This document shows positions 8,070 through 17,015 of a stretch of 64,000 bases of DNA, piece by piece; within the stretch, counting starts at the first letter, position 1; each line of letters opens with the position of its first letter. The notes below the pieces were generated by a model. It was not told the origin of the DNA and did not search any database. It saw only the letters and a list, made by a program, of their open reading frames with translations. Both the position numbers and the translations under genes were made by a program. Location of the stretch: positions 629,702-693,701 of the forward strand of contig NZ_CP059081.1 in the NCBI RefSeq assembly GCF_015602705.1. Reading direction: 5' to 3'. Source of the stretch: Acinetobacter lwoffii (GTDB taxonomy: Bacteria > Pseudomonadota > Gammaproteobacteria > Pseudomonadales > Moraxellaceae).

Positions 8070-10205
8070 TTATTGAATCGGCTGGGCGTGTGCTGCGCGA
8101 TCTTTGAGGAGTTGTGGGGCTTTGAAGCGTTCGCCATATTTATTTTCAAGTACTTTGGCACGGGTCACGGCTTTGGCTAAACCATACTGATTCAGGAATT
8201 GTACTGCACCGCCCGTCCAGGCGGCAAAGCCAATACCAAAAATGGAACCCACATTGGCATCGACCACGGATTCCAAAACACCTTCTTCTAGACAGCGAAC
8301 CGTATCCAGTGCCTGTACAAACAGGAAGCGGTCAATCATTTCCTGTTCAGAAATATCGTTGTCTTTTTTCCAGTAGCTGAGACCAGACCAGAGCTGCTTT
8401 TTGGCATCGGCCGGATAATCATAAAAACCTGCGCCTACAGCCTTACCTTTACGGTTAAATTCGTGAATCATACTGTGAATCACGTCATCAGCGGGTGATT
8501 TAGTGATGATCTGACCTTCTGCTTCTAAAGCTTTGTATCTTTCATTGGCCACATGTTCAGACAGGGTCAAGGACACTTCATCCTGAATCGCCAACGGGCC
8601 TACCGGCATACCGGCTTTGAGAGCTGCCATTTCAATTCGTGCCGGATGTACGCCTTCTGCCAGCAGACGCAAGCCTTCCTGTACAAAGGTGCCAAACACG
8701 CGGCTGGTAAAGAAGCCACGGCTGTCATTCACCACAATCGGTAATTTGCCAATTTGCTGCACGAAATCGAAAGCTTTGGCCAGCGTTTCTGCCGAGGTAT
8801 TTTTACCTTTGATAATTTCCACCAGCTGCATTTTATCGACCGGACTGAAGAAATGCAGGCCGATAAAGTTCTGATCATTTTTTGAAGCCTGGGCTAATTC
8901 TGTGATCGGCAGGGTCGAGGTATTCGAAGCCATTACGCCGTTGCTGACAAGATATTGCTCTGCCTCTTGCGTGACTTGAGTCTTGAGCGCGGGATTTTCA
9001 AATACGGCTTCAATGATCAGGTCGCAACCGGCTAGATCTGCATTAAATGCAGTTGTTTGAATCAGGCTTAAAACATGATCTCGTTTCTCGGCTGATAAAC
9101 GCCCTTGAGCGACTTTTTTATCCAGCAGTTTCTGGCTATAGGCTTTGCCTTTTCCAGCCGCTCCTAATGAAATATCTTTCAGAACTACTGGAATGCCTGT
9201 GCTGGCAGTCGCGTAGGCGATCCCAGCACCCATCATACCCGCACCTAGAATACCGACTTTCGTGGCTTTCCATCTTTCAATACCTTGAGGGCGACTGGCA
9301 CCGGACTTGATTGCATTCAGGCCATGCCAGAAGGTGCCAATCATATTTTTAGAAAGTTGACCGATGGCAAGATAAGTAAAGTAACGCGATTCAATGGTCA
9401 GGGCAGTATCGACATCGACCTGTGCACCTTCTACCGCAGCCGACATGATCGCTTCAGGTGCAGGGTAGCAGCCTTTGGTTTTATCGCGCAGCATCGCCGG
9501 AGCAATTGCCAGCATCTGGGCAACTGCTGGTGTCGAAGGGCTACCACCTGGAATTTTATAGCCTTTTGCATCGAATGGCTGCTGAGATTTTGGATTGGCT
9601 TTGATCCAGGCAATGGCCTTTTCCAGCAATTCATCGGTACTGTCTGCGACCTCATGAATTAAGCCAAGAGATACGGCTTTATCGACTCCAAACTGTTTGC
9701 CTTCCATCAATAAAGGAAGGGAATTTTGCAGGCCGAGCAGGCGGACGCTACGGACGATACCACCGCCACCTGGTAATAAACCCAGTGTGACTTCAGGCAG
9801 GCCAAATTTGCTTTTAGGGTCATTCAGGGCAATACGATGATGGGCACACAAGGCAATTTCCCAACCACCGCCAAGCGCCGTACCATTCAGTGCAGCAACG
9901 ACAGGAATACCGCGAGTTTCGATATAGCGTAGTTTGGCTTTCATCTCTTCAATCATATTGAAGAATTCAGTTGCATGTTCAGGAGTGGCTTGAATCAGTT
10001 CGTCCAGATCACCACCAGCAAAGAAAGTTTTTTTCGCTGAACGGAAAATAATCCCGGCAATATCTTCATCGGCTTGTAACTGGGCAACGACTTCATCCAG
10101 TGCCGTGCGAAAGTCGGCATTCATGGTATTGGCAGACTGGTTTGGAGAATCAAACGTTAAAATAACAATATTATCTTCATTTTTTTGATATTGAATTGCG
10201 CTCAT
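8070..10205 (-). CDS. Bifunctional enoyl-CoA hydratase / 3-hydroxyacyl-CoA dehydrogenase (FadJ/FadB-like)
   Basis: A 711-residue two-part beta-oxidation enzyme. The first ~200 residues are a crotonase domain with an oxyanion loop (A-G-G-D), L-N-G-T-A-L-G-G-G-W-E and G-L-P-E-V-T-L-G-L-L-P-G-G-G-G, supplying the two catalytic glutamates. From about residue 310 comes a dehydrogenase with the NAD motif G-A-G-M-M-G-A-G-I and the catalytic histidine in H-F-F-S-P-V-D-K-M. It would hydrate enoyl-CoA and oxidise 3-hydroxyacyl-CoA in the cytoplasm. The thiolase gene lies 11 bases upstream, so the pair performs the last three steps of beta-oxidation. The N-terminal segment is closer to FadJ-like proteins than to E. 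coli FadB, so no symbol is given. Confidence 0.92.
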   Translation of the reverse strand: MSAIQYQKNEDNIVILTFDSPNQSANTMNADFRTALDEVVAQLQADEDIAGIIFRSAKKTFFAGGDLDELIQATPEHATEFFNMIEEMKAKLRYIETRGIPVVAALNGTALGGGWEIALCAHHRIALNDPKSKFGLPEVTLGLLPGGGGIVRSVRLLGLQNSLPLLMEGKQFGVDKAVSLGLIHEVADSTDELLEKAIAWIKANPKSQQPFDAKGYKIPGGSPSTPAVAQMLAIAPAMLRDKTKGCYPAPEAIMSAAVEGAQVDVDTALTIESRYFTYLAIGQLSKNMIGTFWHGLNAIKSGASRPQGIERWKATKVGILGAGMMGAGIAYATASTGIPVVLKDISLGAAGKGKAYSQKLLDKKVAQGRLSAEKRDHVLSLIQTTAFNADLAGCDLIIEAVFENPALKTQVTQEAEQYLVSNGVMASNTSTLPITELAQASKNDQNFIGLHFFSPVDKMQLVEIIKGKNTSAETLAKAFDFVQQIGKLPIVVNDSRGFFTSRVFGTFVQEGLRLLAEGVHPARIEMAALKAGMPVGPLAIQDEVSLTLSEHVANERYKALEAEGQIITKSPADDVIHSMIHEFNRKGKAVGAGFYDYPADAKKQLWSGLSYWKKDNDISEQEMIDRFLFVQALDTVRCLEEGVLESVVDANVGSIFGIGFAAWTGGAVQFLNQYGLAKAVTRAKVLENKYGERFKAPQLLKDRAAHAQPIQ

Positions 10206-10216
10206 TATTTTTCTCC

Positions 10217-11422
10217 TTATACCAGTTCAATAATGGTTGCGATGCCCATACCGCCACCTACGCAAAGTGTGGCTAGTCCACGTTTTTTGCCCTGGCGTTC
10301 TAATTCGTCCAGTAATGTCCCTAAAATCATGGCACCAGTCGCACCGAGTGGATGTCCCATGGCAATTGCACCGCCGTTGACATTCACCTTGGCAGGATCA
10401 ACTTTCATTTCATTGATAAAGCGCATCACCACAGCAGCAAAGGCTTCATTGACTTCAAACAGGTCAATATCATCAATTGTTAAACCGGCTTTCGCCAAGG
10501 CCTTACGAGCGGCCGGGGCAGGGCCGGTCAGCATAATGGTTGGATCTGCACCGACCAGTGCCGTCGCCAGTACTTTGGCACGTGGCTTCAGACCTTGTTC
10601 TTTTACTGCTTGTTCGGATGCGATCAAAACCACAGCTGCACCATCGACAATGCCTGAAGAATTCCCGGCATGATGCACATGATTGATAGCACCCACTTCA
10701 GGATATTTTTGCAGGGCAATTGAATCAAAGCCCATTTGCCCCATAGTGGCGAAACTTGGATTGAGTTTGCCTAGGCCTTCTGCGGTCGTTGTCGGTTTGA
10801 TAAATTCGTCTTTGTCCAGAATCACCACACCGGCTTTGTCTTTTACCGGGATCACGGATGCATTGAAATGGCCATGGGCTTGAGCAGCAGCCGCTTTCTT
10901 TTGTGATTGTTCGGCAAACTGATCTACATCTGCACGGCTATAACCGTCAATGGTAGCAATCAAGTCCGCACCAATACCTTGTGGAATAAAGTCACAAGCC
11001 ATATTGGTTTCAGGGTCCAGTGCCCAAGGACCACCGTCTGAACCCATCGGAACGCGGGACATGGATTCGACTCCACCTGCAACAACCAGATCTTCCCAGC
11101 CGGAACGGACTTTTTGTGCGGCCAGATTAACCGCTTCCAGACCGGAAGCACAAAAACGGTTAATTTGTACACCCGCTACATCATTGTCCCAGCCTGCAGC
11201 AATGGCAGCGGTCTTGGCAATGTCGGCACCCTGATCACCAATTGGGGTGACACAACCGAGCACGATATCATCCACTTTTGAGGTATTAAATTGATGACGA
11301 GCCTGAAGTTCGTTGAGTAAGCCAGTCAGTAATGAAATGGGTTTTACTTGATGTAAAGATCCATCTTTTTTGCCTTTTCCGCGTGGCGTACGAATGGCGT
11401 CAATAATATATGCCTCGCTCAT
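10217..11422 (-). CDS. Acetyl-CoA C-acyltransferase (thiolase, FadA/FadI-like)
   Basis: A 401-residue thiolase. The nucleophilic cysteine sits in [10 protein letters not shown], the histidine in [11 protein letters not shown], and the second active-site cysteine in L-C-V-G-G-G-M-G near the C-terminus. It would cleave 3-ketoacyl-CoA with free CoA, giving acetyl-CoA and a shortened acyl-CoA. It is the first gene of a two-gene minus-strand operon with the hydratase/dehydrogenase. A terminator belonging to the upstream AraC-type regulator separates the two transcripts, so the operon has its own promoter in 11423-11545. Confidence 0.93.
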   Translation of the reverse strand: MSEAYIIDAIRTPRGKGKKDGSLHQVKPISLLTGLLNELQARHQFNTSKVDDIVLGCVTPIGDQGADIAKTAAIAAGWDNDVAGVQINRFCASGLEAVNLAAQKVRSGWEDLVVAGGVESMSRVPMGSDGGPWALDPETNMACDFIPQGIGADLIATIDGYSRADVDQFAEQSQKKAAAAQAHGHFNASVIPVKDKAGVVILDKDEFIKPTTTAEGLGKLNPSFATMGQMGFDSIALQKYPEVGAINHVHHAGNSSGIVDGAAVVLIASEQAVKEQGLKPRAKVLATALVGADPTIMLTGPAPAARKALAKAGLTIDDIDLFEVNEAFAAVVMRFINEMKVDPAKVNVNGGAIAMGHPLGATGAMILGTLLDELERQGKKRGLATLCVGGGMGIATIIELV

Positions 11423-11545
11423 AGCATGTCCCTTTTATTGATTTGATGAAAATTATTCTAATGACTCGAGTGTAATACTTAATTTTTGAAGTGCAATGAC
11501 GAGAACGGGTCAGATCATTTGAGCGATTTAGCCAATTTTAGCTAT

Positions 11546-11571
11546 AAAAAAGCCTAAGCTAAGGCTTAGGC
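11546..11571 (-). terminator. Terminator of the AraC-type regulator gene
   Basis: Stem GCCTAAG/CTTAGGC with a 6-nt loop, followed on the minus strand by six T. It insulates the thiolase operon from the regulator transcript. Confidence 0.8.
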
Positions 11572-11619
11572 GGAGAGAACTGGTTTTATTATTAAATGCT
11601 CTTTTGCGGCATCATTTGA

Positions 11620-12630
11620 TTAATGATAGCCATGCAATTGACGATACAGACCTGGGGTTACACCGGTCCATTTTTTGAAGGCGCGGTGGAAAGTACTGGT
11701 TTCACTGAAACCGACCTGTTGTGCGACATCTTCAAGGGTCAGATCCGGATTAAGTAATAAGTGAATTGCGGCATCACGGCGCAGGGCATCTTTCACACCT
11801 TGATAGCTTTTGCCTTCGGCTGCCAGACGGCGGCGCAAGGTTTGTGGTGATAGATATAACATTGACGCGACATCATTCAAGGTTGGCATTTCTTCGCCAA
11901 TCTGGCTCTTCAGCACATCACGAATCCGTGAAGTCAGTGAATTGGTATTTTTGAATTTCACCAGCAGTTGGGCCGGTGCTGCTTTCAAAAACTCTTCCAG
12001 AGTTTCTTCATTCTGGCGAATTGGCAGGTCCAGATAGTCCGCAGCAAAAGTGATTTCAGTACGTGGCATATCGAACTGCATTACCGGCGCAAAGAATAAG
12101 GCATCATATTCATCGGCATGGTCTGGACGCGGATAACTAAAATGCACGCGTTCCAGTGGCAGGCGACGCTCAATGAGCCAAGACGCCAAGCCATGCCAGA
12201 TCATCAGCATGCTTTCAGTAATGAAATGATCCGGATCCATTGCATTTGGAATGAGTGGTACCAGACGTGCTTCGTGTTTGTCACGCTCCAGAGTCACCGA
12301 CCAGTCATCACCAAAGAGTTTGTAGAACTGGGAAGACAGTTCCAGTGCATCACCCAGAGTTTTGGCATGAATGATGAGCTGGCACATGATCGCAAACGTA
12401 CCCAGACGGCGTTGCTGTTTATCAAAGCCAACATGCTCGTCCTGAGTCACCATCCACAACATTTTTATAAAGCGGGTATATTGTTCAGGTGAAATACGCG
12501 CTTTGGGCTGATGCAACAGCTCTGCTTCAATCCCGACGTGAGACAATAAAGTATCGACATCCATGCCCAGACGTTTTACGCCAGATAGGGCTGCATTGAC
12601 GAAATGGATACTGATCGTATCACGACTCAT
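11620..12630 (-). CDS. AraC family transcriptional regulator
   Basis: The ATG at 12630 is chosen over 12660 because a GAAGGA element precedes it; this gives 336 residues. The N-terminal ~200 residues fit the arabinose-binding-type effector domain of the OruR/ArgR-like AraC subfamily. The C-terminal ~100 residues hold two helix-turn-helix units; the second contains L-E-D-V-A-Q-Q-V-G-F-S-E-T-S-T-F-H-R-A-F, followed by K-K-W-T-G-V-T-P-G-L-Y-R. It is divergent from the CoA-transferase gene and upstream of the thiolase operon, so either could be its target. The effector is unknown but an acyl compound would fit the context (inference). Confidence 0.88.
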   Translation of the reverse strand: MSRDTISIHFVNAALSGVKRLGMDVDTLLSHVGIEAELLHQPKARISPEQYTRFIKMLWMVTQDEHVGFDKQQRRLGTFAIMCQLIIHAKTLGDALELSSQFYKLFGDDWSVTLERDKHEARLVPLIPNAMDPDHFITESMLMIWHGLASWLIERRLPLERVHFSYPRPDHADEYDALFFAPVMQFDMPRTEITFAADYLDLPIRQNEETLEEFLKAAPAQLLVKFKNTNSLTSRIRDVLKSQIGEEMPTLNDVASMLYLSPQTLRRRLAAEGKSYQGVKDALRRDAAIHLLLNPDLTLEDVAQQVGFSETSTFHRAFKKWTGVTPGLYRQLHGYH

Positions 12631-12843
12631 GTTTAATCCTTCAGTCTCTTTAATGTTCACTAATAATTGACCTAAATGACGAAAAATAATAAAGCAATGG
12701 CAATTTACAAGAATACCTTTGCCATTTTCTTACATATTAGATTGCCGAAACTATCAAGGTAAATGGCTGAACATGACATTGTTTTTATGCATTTATGTGC
12801 CTAAGATGTTGAAAAAAGCAATATAAGTAGAGCAAATACTCCA

Positions 12844-13965
12844 ATGTCACATGCATTAAAAGGATTGAAAATCCTCGACTTTTCTACACTTTTACCTGGT
12901 CCATTTGCCACATTATATCTTGCTGATTTGGGTGCAGAAGTTGTGCATATTGAATCACCGACCCGACCGGACCTGTTGCGATTAATGCCACCCTTTGCCA
13001 ATGGACAGGCCACTTCACAGAGTTATCTGAACCGAAACAAGCAATCGGTTGCACTGGATTTGAAAGATCCTGCAAATATCGAACTGGTCAAATCCAAGAT
13101 TGCAGATTATGACATTGTGATTGAGCAATTCCGTCCAGGGGTGATGCAACGTCTAGGCTTAGATTATCAAACCTTAAGCAAAATTAATCCAAAATTGATT
13201 TACTGTTCCATTACCGGTTATGGCCAAACTGGCACATATAAAGATAAGGCAGGGCACGACATTAATTATCTGGCTTTATCCGGAATTGCCGGACACAGTG
13301 GCCGGATTGAAAATGGCCCACCTGCCTTGGGGATTCAGGTCGCTGATGTTGCGGGTGGTTCCATGCATGCCGTGATTGCGATTCTGGCCGCGGTGATTGA
13401 ACGTCAGCAAAGCGGAAAAGGGCAATATATTGATATTTCCATGACCGATTGCGTGGTGACGATGAATAATCTGGCGGCTTCTGCCAGTCTGGCCGGTAAT
13501 CAGCATCAACGGCCGGAATCAGGGTATCTGAATGGCGGGACTTTTTACGACTATTATGAAACTCAGGATGAGCGTTATCTGTCGATTGGCAGTCTGGAAC
13601 CACAATTTATGCAGGGGCTGGCACAGGCTTTAGAGCTGCCGATTCTTCTGGAAAAAGGTGCTTCTTATGCCGCTGAAGATCATGCTGCAGTGAAGCAGGC
13701 AATCCAGAATAAAATCAAGACCAAGCCATTGGCTGCATGGCAAACGCTGTTTGCTGCACTGGACGTCTGTGTCGAACCGGTGCTCAAACTTGAAGAAGCG
13801 TTACATTCTGATCTGGCCCAGCAGCGAGGATGGGTCGTACAGGTGCCACTCAAATCCAATAGTCAGCAAACCGAAGCACAACTGGCTTGTCCGATTAAAT
13901 TTTCACGTTCCACGATACGTTATGAATTTGTAGGACAGCAATTGGGAGAGAGTCAAAATTGGTAG
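12844..13965 (+). CDS. CaiB/BaiF family (class III) CoA-transferase
   Basis: A 373-residue class III CoA-transferase. It starts G-L-K-I-L-D-F-S-T-L-L-P-G-P-F and has G-A-E-V-V-H-I-E, L-N-R-N-K-Q-S-V-A-L-D-L-K and S-I-T-G-Y-G-Q-T-G. The probable catalytic aspartate is in G-I-Q-V-A-D-V-A-G-G. Such enzymes move CoA between acids, or racemise 2-methylacyl-CoA in the AMACR subgroup; this one is closest in layout to the AMACR-like members. Divergent from the AraC-type regulator across about 210 bases, which suggests that regulator controls it. No good ribosome-binding site is visible before the ATG. Confidence 0.88.
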   Translation: MSHALKGLKILDFSTLLPGPFATLYLADLGAEVVHIESPTRPDLLRLMPPFANGQATSQSYLNRNKQSVALDLKDPANIELVKSKIADYDIVIEQFRPGVMQRLGLDYQTLSKINPKLIYCSITGYGQTGTYKDKAGHDINYLALSGIAGHSGRIENGPPALGIQVADVAGGSMHAVIAILAAVIERQQSGKGQYIDISMTDCVVTMNNLAASASLAGNQHQRPESGYLNGGTFYDYYETQDERYLSIGSLEPQFMQGLAQALELPILLEKGASYAAEDHAAVKQAIQNKIKTKPLAAWQTLFAALDVCVEPVLKLEEALHSDLAQQRGWVVQVPLKSNSQQTEAQLACPIKFSRSTIRYEFVGQQLGESQNW

Positions 13966-14027
13966 AATTTTTAAAGTGTTAATAAAGTAGATAATGAAAG
14001 TAGAGATAAATTTTTCTATATGAAAAT

Positions 14028-14064
14028 AAGTAATAATGATTGAAGAATTTAATCATTATTACTT
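14028..14064 (+). terminator. Long AT-only hairpin after the CoA-transferase gene
   Basis: A perfect 14-bp inverted repeat starting AAGTAATAATG with a 9-nt loop. It has no GC clamp and only a broken T run after it, so it may be a weak terminator, an RNA 3'-end stabiliser or an operator. Confidence 0.5.
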
Positions 14065-14116
14065 TAAATTTAATCGAATGCTATAAATACTGAGATCCGT
14101 GAAACTTTGACAGGCT

Positions 14117-14198
14117 TATCAATAAAACCGCTATGAAATATGTATAAAAAGCATTTTATTGATAGGTTCAATCTCGCTATCCTTGCCGGCGATATAAT
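14117..14198 (+). promoter_or_regulatory. Upstream region of the sulfite/nitrite reductase gene: inverted repeat and -10 box
   Basis: TATCAATAAAA at 14117-14127 is repeated inverted and perfectly at 14154-14164, with 26 bases between. A TATAAT box follows at 14193-14198, putting the start of transcription about 15 bases before the ATG; no clear -35 is seen. The spaced inverted repeat upstream of a promoter without a -35 is what an activator site looks like; CysB or another LysR-type activator would be expected for a sulfur or nitrogen gene (inference). Confidence 0.5.
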
Positions 14199-14219
14199 AG
14201 AAACTACTAGCTGTACGCC

Positions 14220-15863
14220 ATGTATTTATATACTGATTTCGATCAGCAACTGATTAATGAACGTGTTGCACAGTTCCGTGACCAAACGGAACGTTATTTA
14301 GCCGGTAAACTCACTGAAGATGAGTATCGTCCGCTTCGTCTGCAAAATGGTCTGTACGTACAGCGTTATGCGCCAATGTTACGTATTGCCGTGCCATATG
14401 GTTTGATGAACTCAAAACAACTTCGTAAAGTGGCTGATTTGGCAAAAGAATATGACCGTGGCTACGCGCATATTTCGACCCGTCAAAACATCCAGTTTAA
14501 CTGGCCTGCGCTGGAAAATGTGCCGGATATGCTGGCTGAACTGGCCACTGTGCAAATGCATGCGATTCAGACCTCAGGTAACTGTATCCGTAATACCACG
14601 ACGGATCAGTATGCAGGTGTGGTTGCAGGTGAAATTGCCGATCCACGTCCGACTTGTGAATTGATCCGTCAATGGTCAACCTTCCATCCGGAATTTGCTT
14701 TCTTGCCACGTAAATTCAAGATTGCAGTCTCTGCGCTTGAAGAAACTGACCGTGCAGCCACTGCATTCCACGATATCGGTGTGTATATTGTGCGTAATGA
14801 AGCAGGCGAAATGGGCTATAAAATCAAAGTCGGTGGTGGTCTCGGCCGTACGCCAGTGATTGGTAGCTTTATCCGTGAGTTCTTGCCGCGTGAAGACCTG
14901 ATTGCTTATCTGGAAGCAGTCCTTCGTGTGTATAACTTGCATGGCCGTCGCGACAACAAATATAAAGCACGTATCAAGATTCTGGTAAAAGCTTTAACAC
15001 CAGCAGTATTTGCCGAGAAAGTTGAAGCTGAATTTGCGCATACGATTAAAACACTGAAAATCGATGCAGACACCTTGGCGAAAATGGATGAGAACTTCAC
15101 GCCATTTGACTACCAAGATTATGCAGATGAAGATTTCACTGAACTATTTGCACAATATCCAAAATTCAAACAGTGGTTCAACATCAATACCAATGCACAT
15201 AAAGTGAAAGGTTATCGTATCGTGACGATTTCACTGAAACGTGCCGGGATTGCACCGGGTGATGTCAGCACAGAAGAAATGAACCTGATTGCAGATCTTG
15301 CCGATCAGTACACTTTCGGTGAGCTGCGTACCACGCATGAACAAAACATTTCCCTGGTCGATGTCCCACAAAAAGATTTGTTCGCTGTATGGCAAAACCT
15401 TGACCAAAACAACCTGGCACGTGCGCATATCGGTTTCTTGACCGACATTATTTGCTGCCCGGGTGGTGATTTCTGTTCATTGGCGAATGCGAAATCGATT
15501 CCGATTTCTGAAGCAATTTCACGCCGTTTTGATGATCTGGATACGATTTATAACCTAGGTAAACTGGATCTGAATATTTCAGGCTGTATGAATGCCTGTG
15601 GTCACCACCACGTTGGTAACATCGGTATTTTAGGTGTAGACAAAAAAGGCGCTGAGTTCTACCAGATTACGCTTGGTGGACATGCGGATCATGATGCGTC
15701 GATTGGTGACATTCTTGGCCCATCATTTGCAGCCGAAGTCGTGCCTGATATCGTAGAAGAAATTCTGAATACTTATCTTGATCTACGTCAGGAAGGTGAA
15801 GAGTTTATCGATACTTATCGCCGTGTCGGCATTCAACCATTTAAGGAGCGTGCATATGCTTAA
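14220..15863 (+). CDS. cysI: Nitrite/sulfite reductase, siroheme-[4Fe-4S] (CysI-like)
   Basis: A 547-residue hemoprotein. Siroheme and iron-sulfur ligands are visible as C-C-P-G-G-D-F-C near residue 414 and C-M-N-A-C-G near residue 457, the C-X5-C...C-X3-C pattern of this superfamily; two repeated ferredoxin-like halves with T-R-Q-N-I-Q and T-H-E-Q-N-I-S are the conserved arginine/asparagine-bearing segments. It would reduce sulfite to sulfide for cysteine synthesis in the cytoplasm; such proteins are annotated as nitrite/sulfite reductases and a nitrite role cannot be excluded. It overlaps the DUF934 gene by 8 bases, forming an operon. The ATG has no Shine-Dalgarno element and probably only a short leader. 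Confidence 0.85.
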   Translation: MYLYTDFDQQLINERVAQFRDQTERYLAGKLTEDEYRPLRLQNGLYVQRYAPMLRIAVPYGLMNSKQLRKVADLAKEYDRGYAHISTRQNIQFNWPALENVPDMLAELATVQMHAIQTSGNCIRNTTTDQYAGVVAGEIADPRPTCELIRQWSTFHPEFAFLPRKFKIAVSALEETDRAATAFHDIGVYIVRNEAGEMGYKIKVGGGLGRTPVIGSFIREFLPREDLIAYLEAVLRVYNLHGRRDNKYKARIKILVKALTPAVFAEKVEAEFAHTIKTLKIDADTLAKMDENFTPFDYQDYADEDFTELFAQYPKFKQWFNINTNAHKVKGYRIVTISLKRAGIAPGDVSTEEMNLIADLADQYTFGELRTTHEQNISLVDVPQKDLFAVWQNLDQNNLARAHIGFLTDIICCPGGDFCSLANAKSIPISEAISRRFDDLDTIYNLGKLDLNISGCMNACGHHHVGNIGILGVDKKGAEFYQITLGGHADHDASIGDILGPSFAAEVVPDIVEEILNTYLDLRQEGEEFIDTYRRVGIQPFKERAYA

Positions 15864-16341
15864 TACCGCACTTCAAGTGCTCTCTAAAGATGGCACGATT
15901 GCAGACAATACCTATCAATTGATTGGTGAAGATGGTGTTTTGCCACAGGGCGATGTGGTTCTGACTGTGGAACAGTTAGATCAAATTACCAATGTGGCAG
16001 GTAAAAAAGCATTGTACTTGACCGTCGATGCTTCTCCTGAAAACCATGAATTTCCATTAGATCAGCTTGATGCAATCTTCATTGAGTTTGCCGGTTTTAA
16101 TGATGGTCGTGGTTATTCATTTGCAGCCCTTCTTCGCCGTCAGGGTTTCCAGGGCGAACTACGTGCTACTGGGGATGTGTTCAAAGATGTACTGAACTAC
16201 ATGAAGCGTTCTGGTTTCGATACTTTCGTGATTAAAGAAGGTAAAGATATTCAGGAAGCGGCTGCTGGTTTGAATGATTTCAAAAATCCGTATCAGGCAT
16301 CGACTGCGGTTGCGCAGGCACATTATCAAACAGGTGCTTAA
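15856..16341 (+). CDS. DUF934 family protein, partner of the sulfite reductase
   Basis: The ATG at 15856 is preceded by an AAGGAG element inside the end of cysI and gives 161 residues; the longer open frame from 15778 is rejected. The middle contains F-N-D-G-R-G-Y-S-F-A-A-L-L-R-R-Q-G-F, the recognisable DUF934 signature. DUF934 proteins are nearly always encoded directly after CysI-like reductases in Acinetobacter and Pseudomonas, and are presumed to support sulfite reduction, possibly as an electron-transfer or assembly factor, but the activity is not known to me. The overlap with cysI implies coupled translation. Confidence 0.88.
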   Translation: MLNTALQVLSKDGTIADNTYQLIGEDGVLPQGDVVLTVEQLDQITNVAGKKALYLTVDASPENHEFPLDQLDAIFIEFAGFNDGRGYSFAALLRRQGFQGELRATGDVFKDVLNYMKRSGFDTFVIKEGKDIQEAAAGLNDFKNPYQASTAVAQAHYQTGA

Positions 16342-16360
16342 TTTAAATTAAGTTGCTGTC

Positions 16361-16388
16361 AAAAAGCCGGATTGATTCCGGCTTTTTT
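16361..16388 (+). terminator. Terminator of the cysI-DUF934 operon
   Basis: Stem AAAGCCGG/CCGGCTTT with a 7-nt loop and T run; A run on the left makes it usable in both directions, also for the convergent gene. Confidence 0.88.
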
Positions 16389-16406
16389 ATATCTTGATAA
16401 AAACCT

Positions 16407-16856
16407 TTAATTTTCTTCAAGTTGACAGTTGATCATCCAGTGAATTCCAAACTGATCGCTAAAGGCAGCATAAAGTGCGCCCCAAAAGGTCTTTTCTAGC
16501 GGCATCTCAATTTGACCATTCACCGATAAAGCATCAAAGAGTCGTTGTGCTTCAGCTTGTTCGCTGGCATCTAAGTTAATGGAAATATAATGGTTATTAC
16601 CTTGAATGAAAACGGTATTGTTTTGTGCACAAAATTGATCATTCGTATCGGATGCCATCAGTTCTGTAAATTCGTTAATGGGAAGTGAGATATGCAGGAT
16701 TTTATTTTGATCCGCTTCCGAGAGTGTGACACCTTCTTCAGTTGGCATTTCACCATAACGACTCAGACTTGAAAATTCGCTTCCAAAAACTAATTTATAA
16801 AAGTTAAAGGCTGCTTCAGCCTGACCTTGGAAATTGAGGTAATGATTCAGTTGCAT
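16407..16856 (-). CDS. PhnB-like VOC superfamily protein
   Basis: A 149-residue glyoxalase-fold protein. It begins N-H-Y-L-N-F-Q-G-Q-A-E-A-A-F-N-F-Y, then V-F-G-S-E-F, the signature of the PhnB/3-demethylubiquinone-methyltransferase-like branch, and ends with F-W-G-A-L-Y-A-A-F-S-D-Q-F-G-I-H-W. PhnB-like proteins are small dimeric VOC proteins without a firmly assigned reaction. It is alone, with its own start about 160 bases from the next gene. Confidence 0.85.
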   Translation of the reverse strand: MQLNHYLNFQGQAEAAFNFYKLVFGSEFSSLSRYGEMPTEEGVTLSEADQNKILHISLPINEFTELMASDTNDQFCAQNNTVFIQGNNHYISINLDASEQAEAQRLFDALSVNGQIEMPLEKTFWGALYAAFSDQFGIHWMINCQLEEN

Positions 16857-16942
16857 GGGAGAACTCCCTTTTTATTTTGCTTGCTTTAATCTACGCCACT
16901 TTGCGGTATTTTGCGCGAGCAAGCTTTATCAAAATGTAAGCG

Positions 16943-16974
16943 AAAAAAATCCTCCAGATCAGGAGGATTTTTAA
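16943..16974 (-). terminator. Terminator of the second thiolase gene
   Basis: Stem AAAAATCCTCC/GGAGGATTTTT with a 6-nt loop, followed by T on the minus strand. Confidence 0.85.
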
Positions 16975-17011
16975 CTCCCTCTCCCTATGGGCGAGGGATG
17001 GGGTGAGAGAA
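16975..17011. repeat. Short palindromic intergenic element
   Basis: A CT-rich arm (CTCCCTCTCCC) followed by an AG-rich arm (GCGAGGGATGGGGTGAGAG) forms an imperfect hairpin between the thiolase stop and its terminator. The arrangement is like the dispersed CCCTCTCCC-type repeats seen in many proteobacterial genomes. Confidence 0.5.
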
Positions 17012-17015
17012 TAGG

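Noticed and set aside
10185..10673. 162-codon plus-strand frame opposite the thiolase gene
   Set aside because: An antisense shadow of a strongly conserved thiolase; the protein has no family.
14220..15863. Assimilatory nitrite reductase rather than sulfite reductase
   Set aside because: The cofactor motifs do not tell them apart, but the DUF934 partner is typical of CysI-like operons; noted as uncertain instead of preferred.
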